A stretch of 64,000 nucleotides of DNA from Comamonadaceae bacterium OTU4NAUVB1. GTDB taxonomy: Bacteria > Pseudomonadota > Gammaproteobacteria > Burkholderiales > Burkholderiaceae_C. Positions 8,796-17,747 of this stretch are shown here, in pieces; the stretch's first letter is position 1, and each line of letters begins with the position of its first letter. A program made the position numbers and the translations under genes. The stretch is from positions 186,001 through 250,000 of the forward strand of contig CP099604.1 in assembly GCA_024372625.1 (NCBI GenBank), given 5' to 3'. The notes beneath the pieces were generated by a model. That model made no database searches and had not been told where the DNA came from. It saw nothing but the letters and a program-made list of their open reading frames with translations.

Positions 8796-10151
8796 ATGAC
8801 CAAGACCCTGCGGATCGGTTCCGGCGCGGCGTGGTGGGGCGACCGCGTCGAGCCCGCCGCGCTCAATGCCGAGCGCGGCGAACTCGACTACCTGTGCTTC
8901 GAGACCATGGCCGAAGCCACCGTGTCGGCCGCTCAGGTGCGCATGCGCCGCGACCCGACCTTCCCCGGCTACGACACCTACCTCGACGACCGCATGCGGG
9001 CGGTGTTGCCGGCGTGCATGCGCAACGGCACGCGCATCGTCTCCAATCAGGGATGGGTCAACCCGGGCGCGGCGGCGCGGCGCATCGTCGAGCTGTTGCG
9101 GGAGATGGGCATCCACGGCGTCAAGGTGGCTGCCGTGGGCGGCAGTCTGATCACCGACCGCGTGCTCGAACTCACCGACACGATCCTCGAGACCGGCGCG
9201 CCCACCCGTACCCTGGCGTCCAGCCTGATCTCCGCCGAGGCCTACCAGGGGGCCGAGCCGATCGTCGAGGCCCTGCGGGCCGGCGCGCGGATCGTCGTCA
9301 CCGGGCGCGTGGCCGACCCGTCGATCTTCATGGCGCCGATGATGTTCGAGTTCGGTTGGGACCCGCTCGACCACGCGCGGCTCGGCGCGGGCAACGGCAT
9401 CGGCCACCTGCTGGAGTGCGGCGCCCAGGTGACGGGAGGGTATTTCTCCGACCCGGGATTCAAGGACGTCCCGACGCCATGGGACTTCGCCTTCCCGATC
9501 GCCGAGGTGGAGGAGGACGGCAGCGTCGTCATCACCAAGGTGGGCGGCACCGGCGGCGCGGTGACGCTGCGCACGGTCAAGGAGCAGATGCTCTACGAGG
9601 TCCACGATCCGGCCAACTACCTCACGCCGGATGCCGTGGTCGACTTCACCGGCGCGCGGCTCGAGCAGGTCGGCCCGGACCGCGTGCGCATCACCCACCT
9701 CGGCGGCAAGCCGCGCACGCCGACGCTCAAGGTGTCGATCGGCTGCACGGAAGGCTTCATCGGCGAGGACATGTTCTTCTACGCCGGCCCGGGCGCCCTG
9801 CGGCGGGCGCGGCTGGCCAAGCAGGTGCTCGAGGAGCGGTTCAAGATCGTCAAGCTGCAGGCCGAGGACCTGCGCATCGACTTCCTCGGACTGAACGCCA
9901 TCCACGGCGAGGCCACGCCGGCCGACGCGCCCGAGCCCTACGAGATCGCGGTGCGCGTGGCCGCGCGCACCCGGACGCGCGAGGAGGCCGTCAAGGTCGG
10001 GCGCGAGGTCGACGGCATGGCGGTGTCGGGCATCGCGCACACCGGCAAGCGCGTGCCGCACCAGGACCGCTTCCGCGAAGTGATCGGCGTGTGGTCGGCG
10101 CTGGTGCCGCGCGAGCGGATCACCCCGACCGTCGACTATTTCGAAAGCTGA
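8796..10151 (+). CDS. AtuA-family protein (acyclic terpene utilisation, DUF1446)
   Basis: A 451-residue cytoplasmic protein with the conserved N-terminus of the AtuA/DUF1446 family (IGSGAAWWGDR, then YLCFETMAEAT). AtuA belongs to the acyclic-terpene (citronellol) pathway of Pseudomonas, but many family members sit in unrelated carboxylic-acid clusters and have no proven reaction. The ATG at 8796 has GGAG ten bases upstream; a longer frame from 8703 lacks such support. The next gene, 8 bases downstream, encodes the small C-terminal AtuA-like domain as a separate protein. Confidence 0.85.
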   Translation: MTKTLRIGSGAAWWGDRVEPAALNAERGELDYLCFETMAEATVSAAQVRMRRDPTFPGYDTYLDDRMRAVLPACMRNGTRIVSNQGWVNPGAAARRIVELLREMGIHGVKVAAVGGSLITDRVLELTDTILETGAPTRTLASSLISAEAYQGAEPIVEALRAGARIVVTGRVADPSIFMAPMMFEFGWDPLDHARLGAGNGIGHLLECGAQVTGGYFSDPGFKDVPTPWDFAFPIAEVEEDGSVVITKVGGTGGAVTLRTVKEQMLYEVHDPANYLTPDAVVDFTGARLEQVGPDRVRITHLGGKPRTPTLKVSIGCTEGFIGEDMFFYAGPGALRRARLAKQVLEERFKIVKLQAEDLRIDFLGLNAIHGEATPADAPEPYEIAVRVAARTRTREEAVKVGREVDGMAVSGIAHTGKRVPHQDRFREVIGVWSALVPRERITPTVDYFES

Positions 10152-10159
10152 GGCGCGCC

Positions 10160-10513
10160 ATGAAAGTCCTGCTCCAACACCTCGCCCACGCGCGCTCCGG
10201 CGACAAGGGCAACACCTCCAACATCGCTGTGTTCGCCTACGAGAGCGAGTTCTATCCGCTGCTCAAGGCCCAGTTGACGGCCGAGCGTTTCAAGGCCTTC
10301 TACCGGGGCGCCATCAAGGGCGACGTCCTGCGCTACGAGGTCGACAACATCGAGGCGCTGAACTTCGTCTGCCATGGCGCGCTCGGCGGCGGGGTCTCGC
10401 GCAGCCTCTGCCTGGACAACTACGGCAAGGCGCTCTCGGCGGCGGTGCTGGGGTACGAGCTCGAGGTGCCCGACGCGCTCGCGTCCCGACTGCACGGGCG
10501 GCACCTGCTGTGA
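10160..10513 (+). CDS. Small AtuA-associated protein (AtuA C-terminal-like domain)
   Basis: A 117-residue protein starting LLQHLAHARSGDKGNTSNI, the hallmark segment of the small domain that is either fused to or encoded next to AtuA/DUF1446 proteins. It starts 8 bases after the AtuA-like gene. The two products probably form one complex or enzyme; no catalytic mechanism is established. The gene is shorter than any default enzyme and would be easily missed. Confidence 0.85.
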   Translation: MKVLLQHLAHARSGDKGNTSNIAVFAYESEFYPLLKAQLTAERFKAFYRGAIKGDVLRYEVDNIEALNFVCHGALGGGVSRSLCLDNYGKALSAAVLGYELEVPDALASRLHGRHLL

Positions 10514-10548
10514 ACGACGTCGCCACCTCGACCACGGAGACGACCACG

Positions 10549-11550
10549 ATGACGAGCCTCCCATGCCGGCTGGTCGCCGGGCTCGGCCGCATCGTCGCGG
10601 CCTGCGCCGCCGCCGTGACGCTCCTGCTGCCTGCGACCGCCACGGCGCAGGACTATCCGAGCCGACCGATCCGGCTGGTGGTGCCGTACCCGGCCGGCGG
10701 TACGACCGACATCCTCGCGCGACTCGCGGCGGTCCAGCTGGGCGAGCGGCTCAAGCAGGCGGTCGTGGTCGACAACCGCGCCGGGGCGAGCGGCGCCATC
10801 GGTTCGGCCGAGGTCGCCCGAGCCGCGCCCGACGGCTACACCCTGCTGATGGCCACCGCCAGTTCGCACGGCATCAATTCGGCGCTCTACCGCAAGCTGC
10901 CCTACGACGCGGTCAAGGACTTCGCGCCGGTGACCCTGCTGGCGAGCACGCCCAACATCATCGTCGTCAATCCGGCGGTGCCGGCGACCAACCTGCGGGA
11001 ACTCATCGCGCTGGCCAAGGCGCAGCCGGGCAAGCTGAACTTCGGCTCCACCAGCCTGGGCGGCTCGCCGCACATGAGCGCCGAGCTGCTGAAGCTGGAG
11101 GCCGGCATCGACATCGTCCACGTCCCCTACAAGGGGGCCGCGCCGATGCTGACGGACCTGCTCGCTGGCCAGATCCAGATCGGTTTCGACAACCTGCCCT
11201 CGACCATCAATTTCGTGAACACGGGCAAGGTCCGGGCGATCGCGGTGACCACGCCGCAGCGCTGGCCGGGCGCCCCGGACATCCCGACGGTGGCCGAGAG
11301 CGGTCTGTCGCGCTACGAGGTCTCGGGCTGGTTCGGCCTGCTCGCGCCCGCCGGCACGCCCAAGGCGGTGCTGGACACCCTGCAGGGGGCGTTGGCCGCG
11401 GCGGTCCGGCAGCCCGAGGTCGCCCAACGGATGCTGGAGCTGGGCGCGCGGCCCATCGCCAGCACGCCGGAGGAGTTCGCCCGGCAGATCCCGCAGGAGG
11501 TCAAGAAGTGGCAGGACGTCGTCAAGGCGACCGGGGTGAGCATCGAGTGA
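10549..11550 (+). CDS. Bug-family (TctC) tripartite tricarboxylate solute-binding receptor 1
   Basis: A secreted receptor of about 333 residues. A signal peptide ends near ATATAQ, then comes the family start PSRPIRLVVPYPAGGTTD; VVVDNRAGASG, APDGYTLLM and VPYKGAAPM also fit Bug proteins. The ATG at 10549 is chosen because GGAGA lies eight bases upstream; a GTG at 10510 overlaps the previous stop but lacks a ribosome site. No TctA/TctB membrane genes lie nearby, as is usual for the expanded Bug family of Burkholderiales. The ligand is likely an organic acid linked to the adjacent AtuA or CoA-transferase genes. Confidence 0.9.
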   Translation: MTSLPCRLVAGLGRIVAACAAAVTLLLPATATAQDYPSRPIRLVVPYPAGGTTDILARLAAVQLGERLKQAVVVDNRAGASGAIGSAEVARAAPDGYTLLMATASSHGINSALYRKLPYDAVKDFAPVTLLASTPNIIVVNPAVPATNLRELIALAKAQPGKLNFGSTSLGGSPHMSAELLKLEAGIDIVHVPYKGAAPMLTDLLAGQIQIGFDNLPSTINFVNTGKVRAIAVTTPQRWPGAPDIPTVAESGLSRYEVSGWFGLLAPAGTPKAVLDTLQGALAAAVRQPEVAQRMLELGARPIASTPEEFARQIPQEVKKWQDVVKATGVSIE

Positions 11551-11590
11551 GGGTCCGGCCGTCCGGTTCGTCCAGCCGGGCCCGGCCGGG

Positions 11591-12379
11591 TCAGCACCCG
11601 CGCCAGACCGGCGCCCGGCGCTCCGTGAAGGCGCGCACGCCCTCGCGGAAGTCCTCGCTGCCGTAGCAGGCCGAGACGAGGTCGTCCATCGCCGGCACCC
11701 CCGCGACCGTCAGGCGTCGCAGGGCCTCCTTGGACGCGGACTGCGTCACCGGCGCCAGCACCCGCAGACGCCGCACGAGCGCGCCGACCGCCTCGTCGAG
11801 CGCCCCGGGCGCCGCGACCTCGTGCAGGAAGCCGCAGGCCAGCGCCTCGTCGGCGTCCAGGACCTGCGCCAGGAGCAGCATCCGGCGCACGTTCTGGTGG
11901 CCCCAGGCCTGGCGCAGCCGCGCCATGTTGAGGGGCGACAGCATGTTGCCGAGCGTCCGCGCGATCGGCACGCCGAACTTCGCCCCCGGCGTCGCGACGC
12001 GGAAGTCGCAGGCCGTGGCGATGGCCAGTCCGCCGCCCACGGCCCAGCCCTCGACGACGGCGACGGTCGGAAACGGCAGCCGCTCGATGCGTTCGATGCC
12101 CGCGTCGATGCGCGCCTCGTAGACGAGGCCGTCGGCGCCGCCGCCGAAGTCCAGGAACTGGTGGATGTCGGTACCGGCCACGAAGGCCTCGCCGCCGGCC
12201 CCGCGCAGCACGCCGACGCGCACGGCCCGCTCGCCCGCCAGCCGATCGCAATGCGCGCCGAGCTGCTCGTACATCGTCCAGGTCATGGCGTTGCGCGCCT
12301 CGGGCCGCTCGAACGTCAGGGTCGCGACGCCGGTGTCGATCGCCAGGCCGACCCGGCCCTGCGCCCCGTCCCCGGTCAC
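11591..12379 (-). CDS. Crotonase-fold (enoyl-CoA hydratase/isomerase family) protein
   Basis: A 262-residue crotonase-superfamily protein. The oxyanion-hole regions are recognisable (EARNAMTWTMYEQL and VEGWAVGGGLAIATACDFRVA). Where hydratases carry the first catalytic glutamate (FGxPE) this protein reads FGVPIART, and the second glutamate also appears to be replaced in MLLLAQVL, so water addition as in classical hydratases is doubtful; isomerase, hydrolase or decarboxylase activity is possible. The GTG start at 12379 overlaps the stop of the upstream CoA-transferase gene (GTGA), so the two are translationally coupled and likely act in sequence on one CoA ester. Confidence 0.85.
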   Translation of the reverse strand: MTGDGAQGRVGLAIDTGVATLTFERPEARNAMTWTMYEQLGAHCDRLAGERAVRVGVLRGAGGEAFVAGTDIHQFLDFGGGADGLVYEARIDAGIERIERLPFPTVAVVEGWAVGGGLAIATACDFRVATPGAKFGVPIARTLGNMLSPLNMARLRQAWGHQNVRRMLLLAQVLDADEALACGFLHEVAAPGALDEAVGALVRRLRVLAPVTQSASKEALRRLTVAGVPAMDDLVSACYGSEDFREGVRAFTERRAPVWRGC

Positions 12380-13623
12380 TTCGCCTCCGCCGGCTGCGCC
12401 TCGGCATCCGGCCGCGCCCGAGGGGCGCCGGGCAGGGCGATGCCCAGCTCCTCCAGCACCTCCCGGGTGTGCTCGCCCAGCAGCGGCGGCGGGCGGCGCA
12501 CCTGCTGCGGCGTGCCCATCATCTTCACGGCGAAGCCGATGTTGGGCACCTTGCCCTCCACCGGGTGGTCGATCTCGATGCGCATGGCCCGGTGGCGGCC
12601 GTGCTCGCTCTCGAAGGCCTCGGGGTAGGTGAGGATCGGACCGGCCGGGATGCCGGCGGCCAGCAGGGTCTCGATCCAGTCGTCGGCCGTGCGGGCGGCG
12701 AAGGAGCGCTCCAGCTCCACCATCAGCGCCTCGCGGTGGGCCAGCCGCTTGGACACGCTGGCGAAGCGTTCGTCGGCCAGCAGGTCGGCGCGCGCCAGCA
12801 CGCCGCACAGCTTCTGCCAGAGCTTCTGGTTGGTGGCGCCCATGACGAAGTGGCCGTCGGCGGCCTTGGCCGCCTGGTAGGGCGCGCTCATGCGGTTGGA
12901 GGTGCCCAGCGGCTCGGGCTGGCGGCCCGTGCCCCAGTACTCGGAGATGTCCCAGACCGAGAAGGCCAGCGCCGAGTCGAACAGCGAGGCGTCGATGTAC
13001 TGGCCCTGGCCCGTGTTCTTCGCGCCGATGTAGGCCGCCAGCAGGCCGTAGACCGCGAACAGCGCGCAGCCGATGTCGGCCACCGGCACGCCGGCCTTCA
13101 CGGGCGGGCCGCCGGGGTAGCCGGTCACGCTCATCACGCCCGACATCGCCTGCGCCATCAGGTCGAAGCCCGGGCGCTGCGACCAGGGCCCCGACTGGCC
13201 GAAACCCGAGATGCTGACGTAGACCAGCGCCGGGTTCAGCGCGCTCAGCGTGTCGAAGTCCGCGCCCAGGCGCTTCATGACGCCGGGGCGGTAGTTCTCG
13301 ACCAGCACGTCGGCCTCCAGCACCAGCGCGTGCAGCGCCGCGCGGCCCTCGTCGGTCTTCAGGTCGAGCGTGACGCTGCGCTTGTTGCGGTTCATGTTGA
13401 GGAACCCCATGCTGTCGTTGCCCTTGAGCTTGAAGCCCATGGCGCCGCGCGTCTGGTCGCCACCCTCGGGCGGCTCGATCTTGATCACGTCGGCGCCCAG
13501 GTCGGCCAGCAGCATGCAGGCGTAGGGGCCGGCCATGACCTGGCTGATGTCGAGCACGCGCATGCCGGCGAGCGGCAGCGGGCGGGTGGCGGGAGCGGAG
13601 GAGGTGGTGGCGTTGGTTGTCAT
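12376..13623 (-). CDS. Class III CoA-transferase (CaiB/BaiF family)
   Basis: A 415-residue formyl-CoA:oxalate CoA-transferase-type enzyme. Family features include LDISQVMAGPYACMLLADLG near residues 24-43, VIKIEPPEGGDQTRG, and VPVADIG, whose D183 fits the catalytic aspartate that forms the acyl-aspartyl intermediate. The start at 13623 (MTTNATT) precedes the conserved N-terminus; longer frames run into the next gene. Downstream it overlaps the crotonase-like gene. Upstream, 80 bases away on the same strand, is a Bug receptor, so the group looks like uptake, CoA activation and conversion of one carboxylic acid. Confidence 0.92.
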   Translation of the reverse strand: MTTNATTSSAPATRPLPLAGMRVLDISQVMAGPYACMLLADLGADVIKIEPPEGGDQTRGAMGFKLKGNDSMGFLNMNRNKRSVTLDLKTDEGRAALHALVLEADVLVENYRPGVMKRLGADFDTLSALNPALVYVSISGFGQSGPWSQRPGFDLMAQAMSGVMSVTGYPGGPPVKAGVPVADIGCALFAVYGLLAAYIGAKNTGQGQYIDASLFDSALAFSVWDISEYWGTGRQPEPLGTSNRMSAPYQAAKAADGHFVMGATNQKLWQKLCGVLARADLLADERFASVSKRLAHREALMVELERSFAARTADDWIETLLAAGIPAGPILTYPEAFESEHGRHRAMRIEIDHPVEGKVPNIGFAVKMMGTPQQVRRPPPLLGEHTREVLEELGIALPGAPRARPDAEAQPAEAK

Positions 13624-13703
13624 CGATGCGGTCCTGGTCGGTCGGTTCGTTCGACCCGTGGGTCGGGGAGTGTTCGGAGGGGCGTCGGCGGGCGGCTCGT
13701 GCC

Positions 13704-14696
13704 TCAGGAGTCGACGCGCACGTTCGCGTCCTTGATGACCTTGGCCCACTTGACGTTCTCGCCGGCGATGAACTCGGCGAACCTGCTCGCCGTGCCGCCG
13801 GCGTCCTCGGCCCCGAACTCGTCGAGCTTCTGGCGGATGTCGGGCATGAGCAGCACCTTGTTGACGTCCGCGTTCATGCGCTGCACCAGCGCCGGGGCCA
13901 TGCCGCGCGGACCGACCAGCCCGTACCACGAGGCGGCGTCGACCTGCGGATAGCCGCCGTCGGCGAAGGTCGGGAGGTCCGGGTAGCTGCCCGCGCGCTT
14001 CAGGCGCGTCTGCGCGATGCCGATGACCTTGTTCTGGCGCATGAAGGGCGTCGCCGCCGTCATGGTGTCGAAGGCGAAGTCGATCTGGCCGCCGAGCTGG
14101 TCGATGATCAGGGCGCCCGAGCCCTTGTAGGGCACGTGCACGGCGTCGATCTTCGCCGCGAGCTTGAACATCTCGAAGGCCAGGTGCTGGGCCGAGCCGA
14201 TGCCCGAGGAGCCGAAGGTGACGCGGCCCGGCTTCTGGCGGCACAGCGCGACGATGTCGGGCAGCGTGCGCACCGGCTGGGTGGTCGCGCAGGTCAGCAC
14301 GTTGGGCGTCACGCCGACCATCGAGATGGCGCTGAAGTCCCGGTTGGGGTCGAACTTGACGGTGTCCTTGAGCAGGCTGGGGGCGATGGCGTTGCTGTTG
14401 ACGTGCGCCATCAGCAGGGTCGTGCCGTCGTTGGGCTGGCGCGCCACGTAGTCCGCCGCGATGACGCCGGTGGCGCCGGGCTTGTTCTCGACGACGACCT
14501 GCGTGTCCCACAGGGTCGCGAGCTTCTGGCCGATCACCCGCGCCAGCACGTCGGTCCCGCCACCCGGAGCGAAGCCCACGACGATGCGCACCGGGCCGGA
14601 GATCCGGACCGCGCCGCCGGTGGCCGTCTGCGCCAGCGCCCAGCCGGGCGTGCCCAGGGCGGCGCCCAGGCCGAGCGTGAAATGTCTGCGTTGCAT
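13704..14696 (-). CDS. Bug-family (TctC) solute-binding receptor 2
   Basis: A 330-residue secreted receptor. The N-terminus MQRRHFTLGLGAALG resembles a twin-arginine signal (RRHFTLG), ending near ALAQ. PVRIVVGFAPGGGTDVLARV, VVENKPGATG and VPYKGSGALI are Bug hallmarks. A GAGG lies seven bases before the ATG at 14696. It is first in an apparent operon with the CoA-transferase and crotonase-like genes, and a LysR gene precedes it on the same strand by 62 bases. Confidence 0.9.
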   Translation of the reverse strand: MQRRHFTLGLGAALGTPGWALAQTATGGAVRISGPVRIVVGFAPGGGTDVLARVIGQKLATLWDTQVVVENKPGATGVIAADYVARQPNDGTTLLMAHVNSNAIAPSLLKDTVKFDPNRDFSAISMVGVTPNVLTCATTQPVRTLPDIVALCRQKPGRVTFGSSGIGSAQHLAFEMFKLAAKIDAVHVPYKGSGALIIDQLGGQIDFAFDTMTAATPFMRQNKVIGIAQTRLKRAGSYPDLPTFADGGYPQVDAASWYGLVGPRGMAPALVQRMNADVNKVLLMPDIRQKLDEFGAEDAGGTASRFAEFIAGENVKWAKVIKDANVRVDS

Positions 14697-14758
14697 GCCG
14701 TGCCTCTTGTCGTTGGGAAGGCGCCGATGGTTGGCGATCCCGCGCACGGCGGCCAGCG

Positions 14759-15778
14759 CTAAATCAGCGAGGCAGGATTCGAATTTCTCGTAGCCGAGAG
14801 CACGCGCACCACGCTGCGCGCGGCCTGCGACAGGGCTTCGGGCGGGCGGTGGCACAGCAGGAACTGGCGCTGCGCCCAGTCGCCCCGGATCGCGACGCAC
14901 GCGAGGCCGTCGCCGCGGGCGACCGTGCGCGCGACGGCCTCGGGCATGACCCCGATGCCCAGGTTCTGCGCGATCAGCGGCGCCATGCTGTCGAAGCCGT
15001 TGACCCGCATGCGCATGCGCAGCAGCCGGCCCTCGTCGTCGGCCAGGCGCTGGAGCATCAGCGAGATGGCCGACCCCTCGCCCAGCACGATCAGGTCGCA
15101 CGCCAGGATGTCGTCCAGCGTCAGCGCGCTCCGCTCGGCCAGCGCGTGGCCGGCCGGCAGCACCACCGTCAGGCGGTCGCTGCGGTAGGGCAGGGTGGGC
15201 AGCTCGATGCTGCCCAGGCCCGCCTCGTAGATGCCGACGTCGACGATGCCCCGGCGCAGCGCCTGCTGCACGATCTGGCTGTTCATCTCCTGCAGGTCGA
15301 TGCGCACGCCGGGACATTCCCGGGCGCAGCGCGCGATGTCCGACGGCACGAACTGGATCACCGCGCTCTTGGGCGCGGCCAGACGCACGACGCCCTGTTC
15401 GCCGCCGAGGTACGACGCCGCGTCGTCCTGCATGCGCAGCACGGTGTGGGTGATGCTGCGCGCGTGGGCGAGCATGGCGCGACCGGCGTCCGTGATGGCC
15501 ATGCCGTGGGGCCGGCGCTCGAAGAACGGCAGCCCGAACTGCGCCTCGATCTCCAGGATGCGGCGCGACGCGGCGGCCGTGGCCATGTGCATCTTCTCGG
15601 CGGCCCGGGTCACGCTGCCGAGTTCGGCGGTCGTGATGAACAGCTGGAGGGTCGTCAGATCGAAGTGGAGGCGCGCGGAGCGCCGGTCGATGGATGTCAA
15701 GGCGTCCGTCTCGAAGTGGCAACGATGAAGGCGTGATTCTCGGCCCGGCGGCGGCCGTGCTAGGGTGCGGACGACCAC
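14759..15778 (-). CDS. LysR-family transcriptional regulator
   Basis: A LysR regulator with HTH segment LTTLQLFITTAELGSVTRAA followed by ASRRILEIEAQFGLPFFERR, and a periplasmic-binding-like effector domain. The start is uncertain. The family HTH normally begins within a few residues of the start, which would suit a TTG at 15700, but the best ribosome-binding site (GGAGG nine bases upstream) belongs to a GTG at 15778, given here; an ATG at 15787 sits directly against the GGAGG. It is upstream of the Bug/CoA-transferase operon and divergent from the hydroxyacid dehydrogenase gene, either of which it may control. Confidence 0.85.
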   Translation of the reverse strand: MVVRTLARPPPGRESRLHRCHFETDALTSIDRRSARLHFDLTTLQLFITTAELGSVTRAAEKMHMATAAASRRILEIEAQFGLPFFERRPHGMAITDAGRAMLAHARSITHTVLRMQDDAASYLGGEQGVVRLAAPKSAVIQFVPSDIARCARECPGVRIDLQEMNSQIVQQALRRGIVDVGIYEAGLGSIELPTLPYRSDRLTVVLPAGHALAERSALTLDDILACDLIVLGEGSAISLMLQRLADDEGRLLRMRMRVNGFDSMAPLIAQNLGIGVMPEAVARTVARGDGLACVAIRGDWAQRQFLLCHRPPEALSQAARSVVRVLSATRNSNPASLI

Positions 15779-15812
15779 GCCGGCCATCCTCCGGCCACGC
15801 CCGCATCACGCC

Positions 15813-15839
15813 CGCACGAACCGCACGAACCGCACGAAC
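15813..15839. repeat. Three tandem 9-bp units before the hydroxyacid dehydrogenase start
   Basis: The unit CGCACGAAC occurs three times head to tail and ends 3 bases before the ATG at 15843. If translation starts at 15843 it lies in the leader; if at 15765 it would encode three RTN repeats. Copy number may vary by slippage. Confidence 0.75.
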
Positions 15840-15842
15840 CGC

Positions 15843-16850
15843 ATGACCACCGTGTTCCTCAGCCATCCCCCCGGCGCGCTCGGACCCTACTTCGGCGACC
15901 GCGCCATCGCGGCGCTGCAAGCGATCGCCGAGGTCCGCTTCAATCCCGACGAGGCGGACCTCGACGCGGCCCGCGTGGCGGCGCTGGCCGGCGATTGCGA
16001 TTTCCTCATCTCCCACCGCCGCACGGCGGGCGACGAGGCGCTCTTCTCGGCGCTGCCGCGCCTCCAGGCCTTCCTGCGCTGCGCCATCGACATCCGCAAC
16101 GTCGACGTCGACGCGGCGAGCCGCCACGGCGTGCTGGTCACGCAGGCCAGCGCGGGCTTCGTCGACGCGGTCGCGGAGTGGATCGTCGGCGCGATGATCG
16201 ATCTGGCCCGCCACATCAGCGCGTCGGTGGTCCGGTACCGGGCCGGCGACGTGGCGGTGCCCGTCATGGGGCGAGAACTGCGCGGCGCCACGGTCGGCGT
16301 CGTCGGCTACGGCCGGATCGCGCGCCGCTTCTGCGCGCTGGCGCTGGCGTTCGGCATGACGGTGGTGGTGCACGACCCGCACGCGACGATCGACGGCCCC
16401 GGACTGCGCCAGACCGGCTTCGACGCGCTGCTGGCATGCGCCGACTTCGTCGTGTGCCTCGCGTCGGCGACGGCGGCGACCGAGAACCTGATGGACGCGC
16501 GGGCCTTCGCCACGATGAAGCGCGGCGCCTGTTTCATCAATGCCGCGCGCGGCGATCTGGTCGACGAGACGGCCCTGGTGGCCGCGCTCGACGCGGGCCA
16601 CCTGGGAGGCTGCGCGCTCGACGTCGGCCGGGCGCCCGACCAGATGCCCTCGCCGCACGTGGCGGCCCACCCGCGCGTGGTCGCCACGCCGCACGTCGGC
16701 GGCCTGACGCGGCCGGCCGTCGAGCATCAGGCGATGGAGACGGTGGCCCAGGTGGCCGCGCTCCTGGCGGGCCGCGTGCCGCGCGGCGCGGTCAACCCGG
16801 CGGCCGCCGCGCGCTGGCGGGCGGCCGCCGCGCCACCGTCGGCGGGCTGA
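15843..16850 (+). CDS. D-isomer-specific 2-hydroxyacid dehydrogenase
   Basis: A 335-residue NAD(P)-dependent dehydrogenase. The Rossmann motif reads TVGVVGYGRIARRFCALA; the catalytic arginine lies in INAARGDLVDE and the catalytic histidine in TPHVGGLT. It interconverts a 2-hydroxy acid and 2-oxo acid; phosphoglycerate or glyoxylate/hydroxypyruvate-type substrates are typical. The start at 15843 (MTTVFLSHPPG) is preferred over 15765, which would add an unusual RTN-repeat leader. It is divergent from the LysR gene. Confidence 0.9.
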   Translation: MTTVFLSHPPGALGPYFGDRAIAALQAIAEVRFNPDEADLDAARVAALAGDCDFLISHRRTAGDEALFSALPRLQAFLRCAIDIRNVDVDAASRHGVLVTQASAGFVDAVAEWIVGAMIDLARHISASVVRYRAGDVAVPVMGRELRGATVGVVGYGRIARRFCALALAFGMTVVVHDPHATIDGPGLRQTGFDALLACADFVVCLASATAATENLMDARAFATMKRGACFINAARGDLVDETALVAALDAGHLGGCALDVGRAPDQMPSPHVAAHPRVVATPHVGGLTRPAVEHQAMETVAQVAALLAGRVPRGAVNPAAAARWRAAAAPPSAG

Positions 16851-16875
16851 CGACCGGGCGGACCCGGCCGTCCGC

Positions 16876-17655
16876 TCAGGTGCCGCTGTCCAGGCGCTTC
16901 TGCATCGCCGCCGCGCGCTGCGCCGACGGCGGGTGCGAGCTCAGCAGCGAGCCGCCCGAGGCCTGCCCCTCGCTGAGCTTGGCCAGCTTCTGGAAGCCCG
17001 TCACCAGCCCCTTGCGCTCCAGCTTGCGCTCGCCCAGCAGATCGAACGAGTAGGAATCCGCGGCGCTCTCCTGCGACTGCGAGAACTGCGCGTTGACGAA
17101 CTTCTCGGCCAGGTCGCCCGCCTGGGACTGCGACAGCTGGGCCGCCACGCCGCCGGCGGCGCTGGCCAGGCCGCGCGCCGCCGTGGCGACGTAGGCCGTC
17201 TGCATGCGCGACTTGGAATGGCCCAGCGCCACGTGACCGATCTCGTGGCCGATCACGCCGCGCAGCTCGTCGTCGTTCATCAGGTCCATCAGGCCGCTGT
17301 AGACGCGGATGCAGCCGTTGGCCATGGCCCAGGCGTTCACGTCCGGCGTCATGTAGACGCGGTAGTTGGCGGTCTTGCCGTTGACCGTGGTCGGCATGGC
17401 GCGGATCACCTGGTTGAGGCGCGTGGTGTATTTGCTGTTCGCCGGCGCGATCTGGTTCTTCTGGTCCATCGCCGCGCACGACTGGTCGGACATGGCCGCG
17501 ATGTCGCCGTCGCTGAGCGACATGGCCTTCATGGCCGTGCCGCCGACGTCGGTCAGCTTGCTGACGTCCATGGTTTTCATGGTCTCGCAGCCCGCGAGGG
17601 TGAGCACCGCGCCGAGGGCGACGGGAAGGAGGAGGTTGCGCATGTTCGTTGCCAT
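16876..17655 (-). CDS. M48-family metallopeptidase, lipoprotein
   Basis: A 259-residue predicted lipoprotein: MRNLLLPVALGAVLTLAGC gives a lipobox with cysteine 23. The zinc site is HEIGH at residues 137-141 within VIGHEIGHVALGHS, and ESAADSYS supplies the third ligand. This is the BepA/LoiP-like M48 group of periplasmic, membrane-tethered proteases involved in envelope quality control. Two ATGs (17655 and 17643) are possible; neither has a clear ribosome site, and the second would give a start closer to the signal peptide. Neighbouring genes give no functional clue. Confidence 0.88.
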   Translation of the reverse strand: MATNMRNLLLPVALGAVLTLAGCETMKTMDVSKLTDVGGTAMKAMSLSDGDIAAMSDQSCAAMDQKNQIAPANSKYTTRLNQVIRAMPTTVNGKTANYRVYMTPDVNAWAMANGCIRVYSGLMDLMNDDELRGVIGHEIGHVALGHSKSRMQTAYVATAARGLASAAGGVAAQLSQSQAGDLAEKFVNAQFSQSQESAADSYSFDLLGERKLERKGLVTGFQKLAKLSEGQASGGSLLSSHPPSAQRAAAMQKRLDSGT

Positions 17656-17747
17656 GGAGGAAGGGAAGGTTCGTGACGGGAGGGACCGGCGGAGCGGACC
17701 CGCCGCATTCTCGTCGCAGCGGCGCGACGGCCCGGCGCCGGGCGGCG

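Noticed and set aside
13704..16727. A 1007-codon minus-strand frame reading through the Bug receptor
   Set aside because: Only its 330-residue end (from 14696) is protein-like; the upstream part is antisense to the dehydrogenase and out of frame with the LysR gene.
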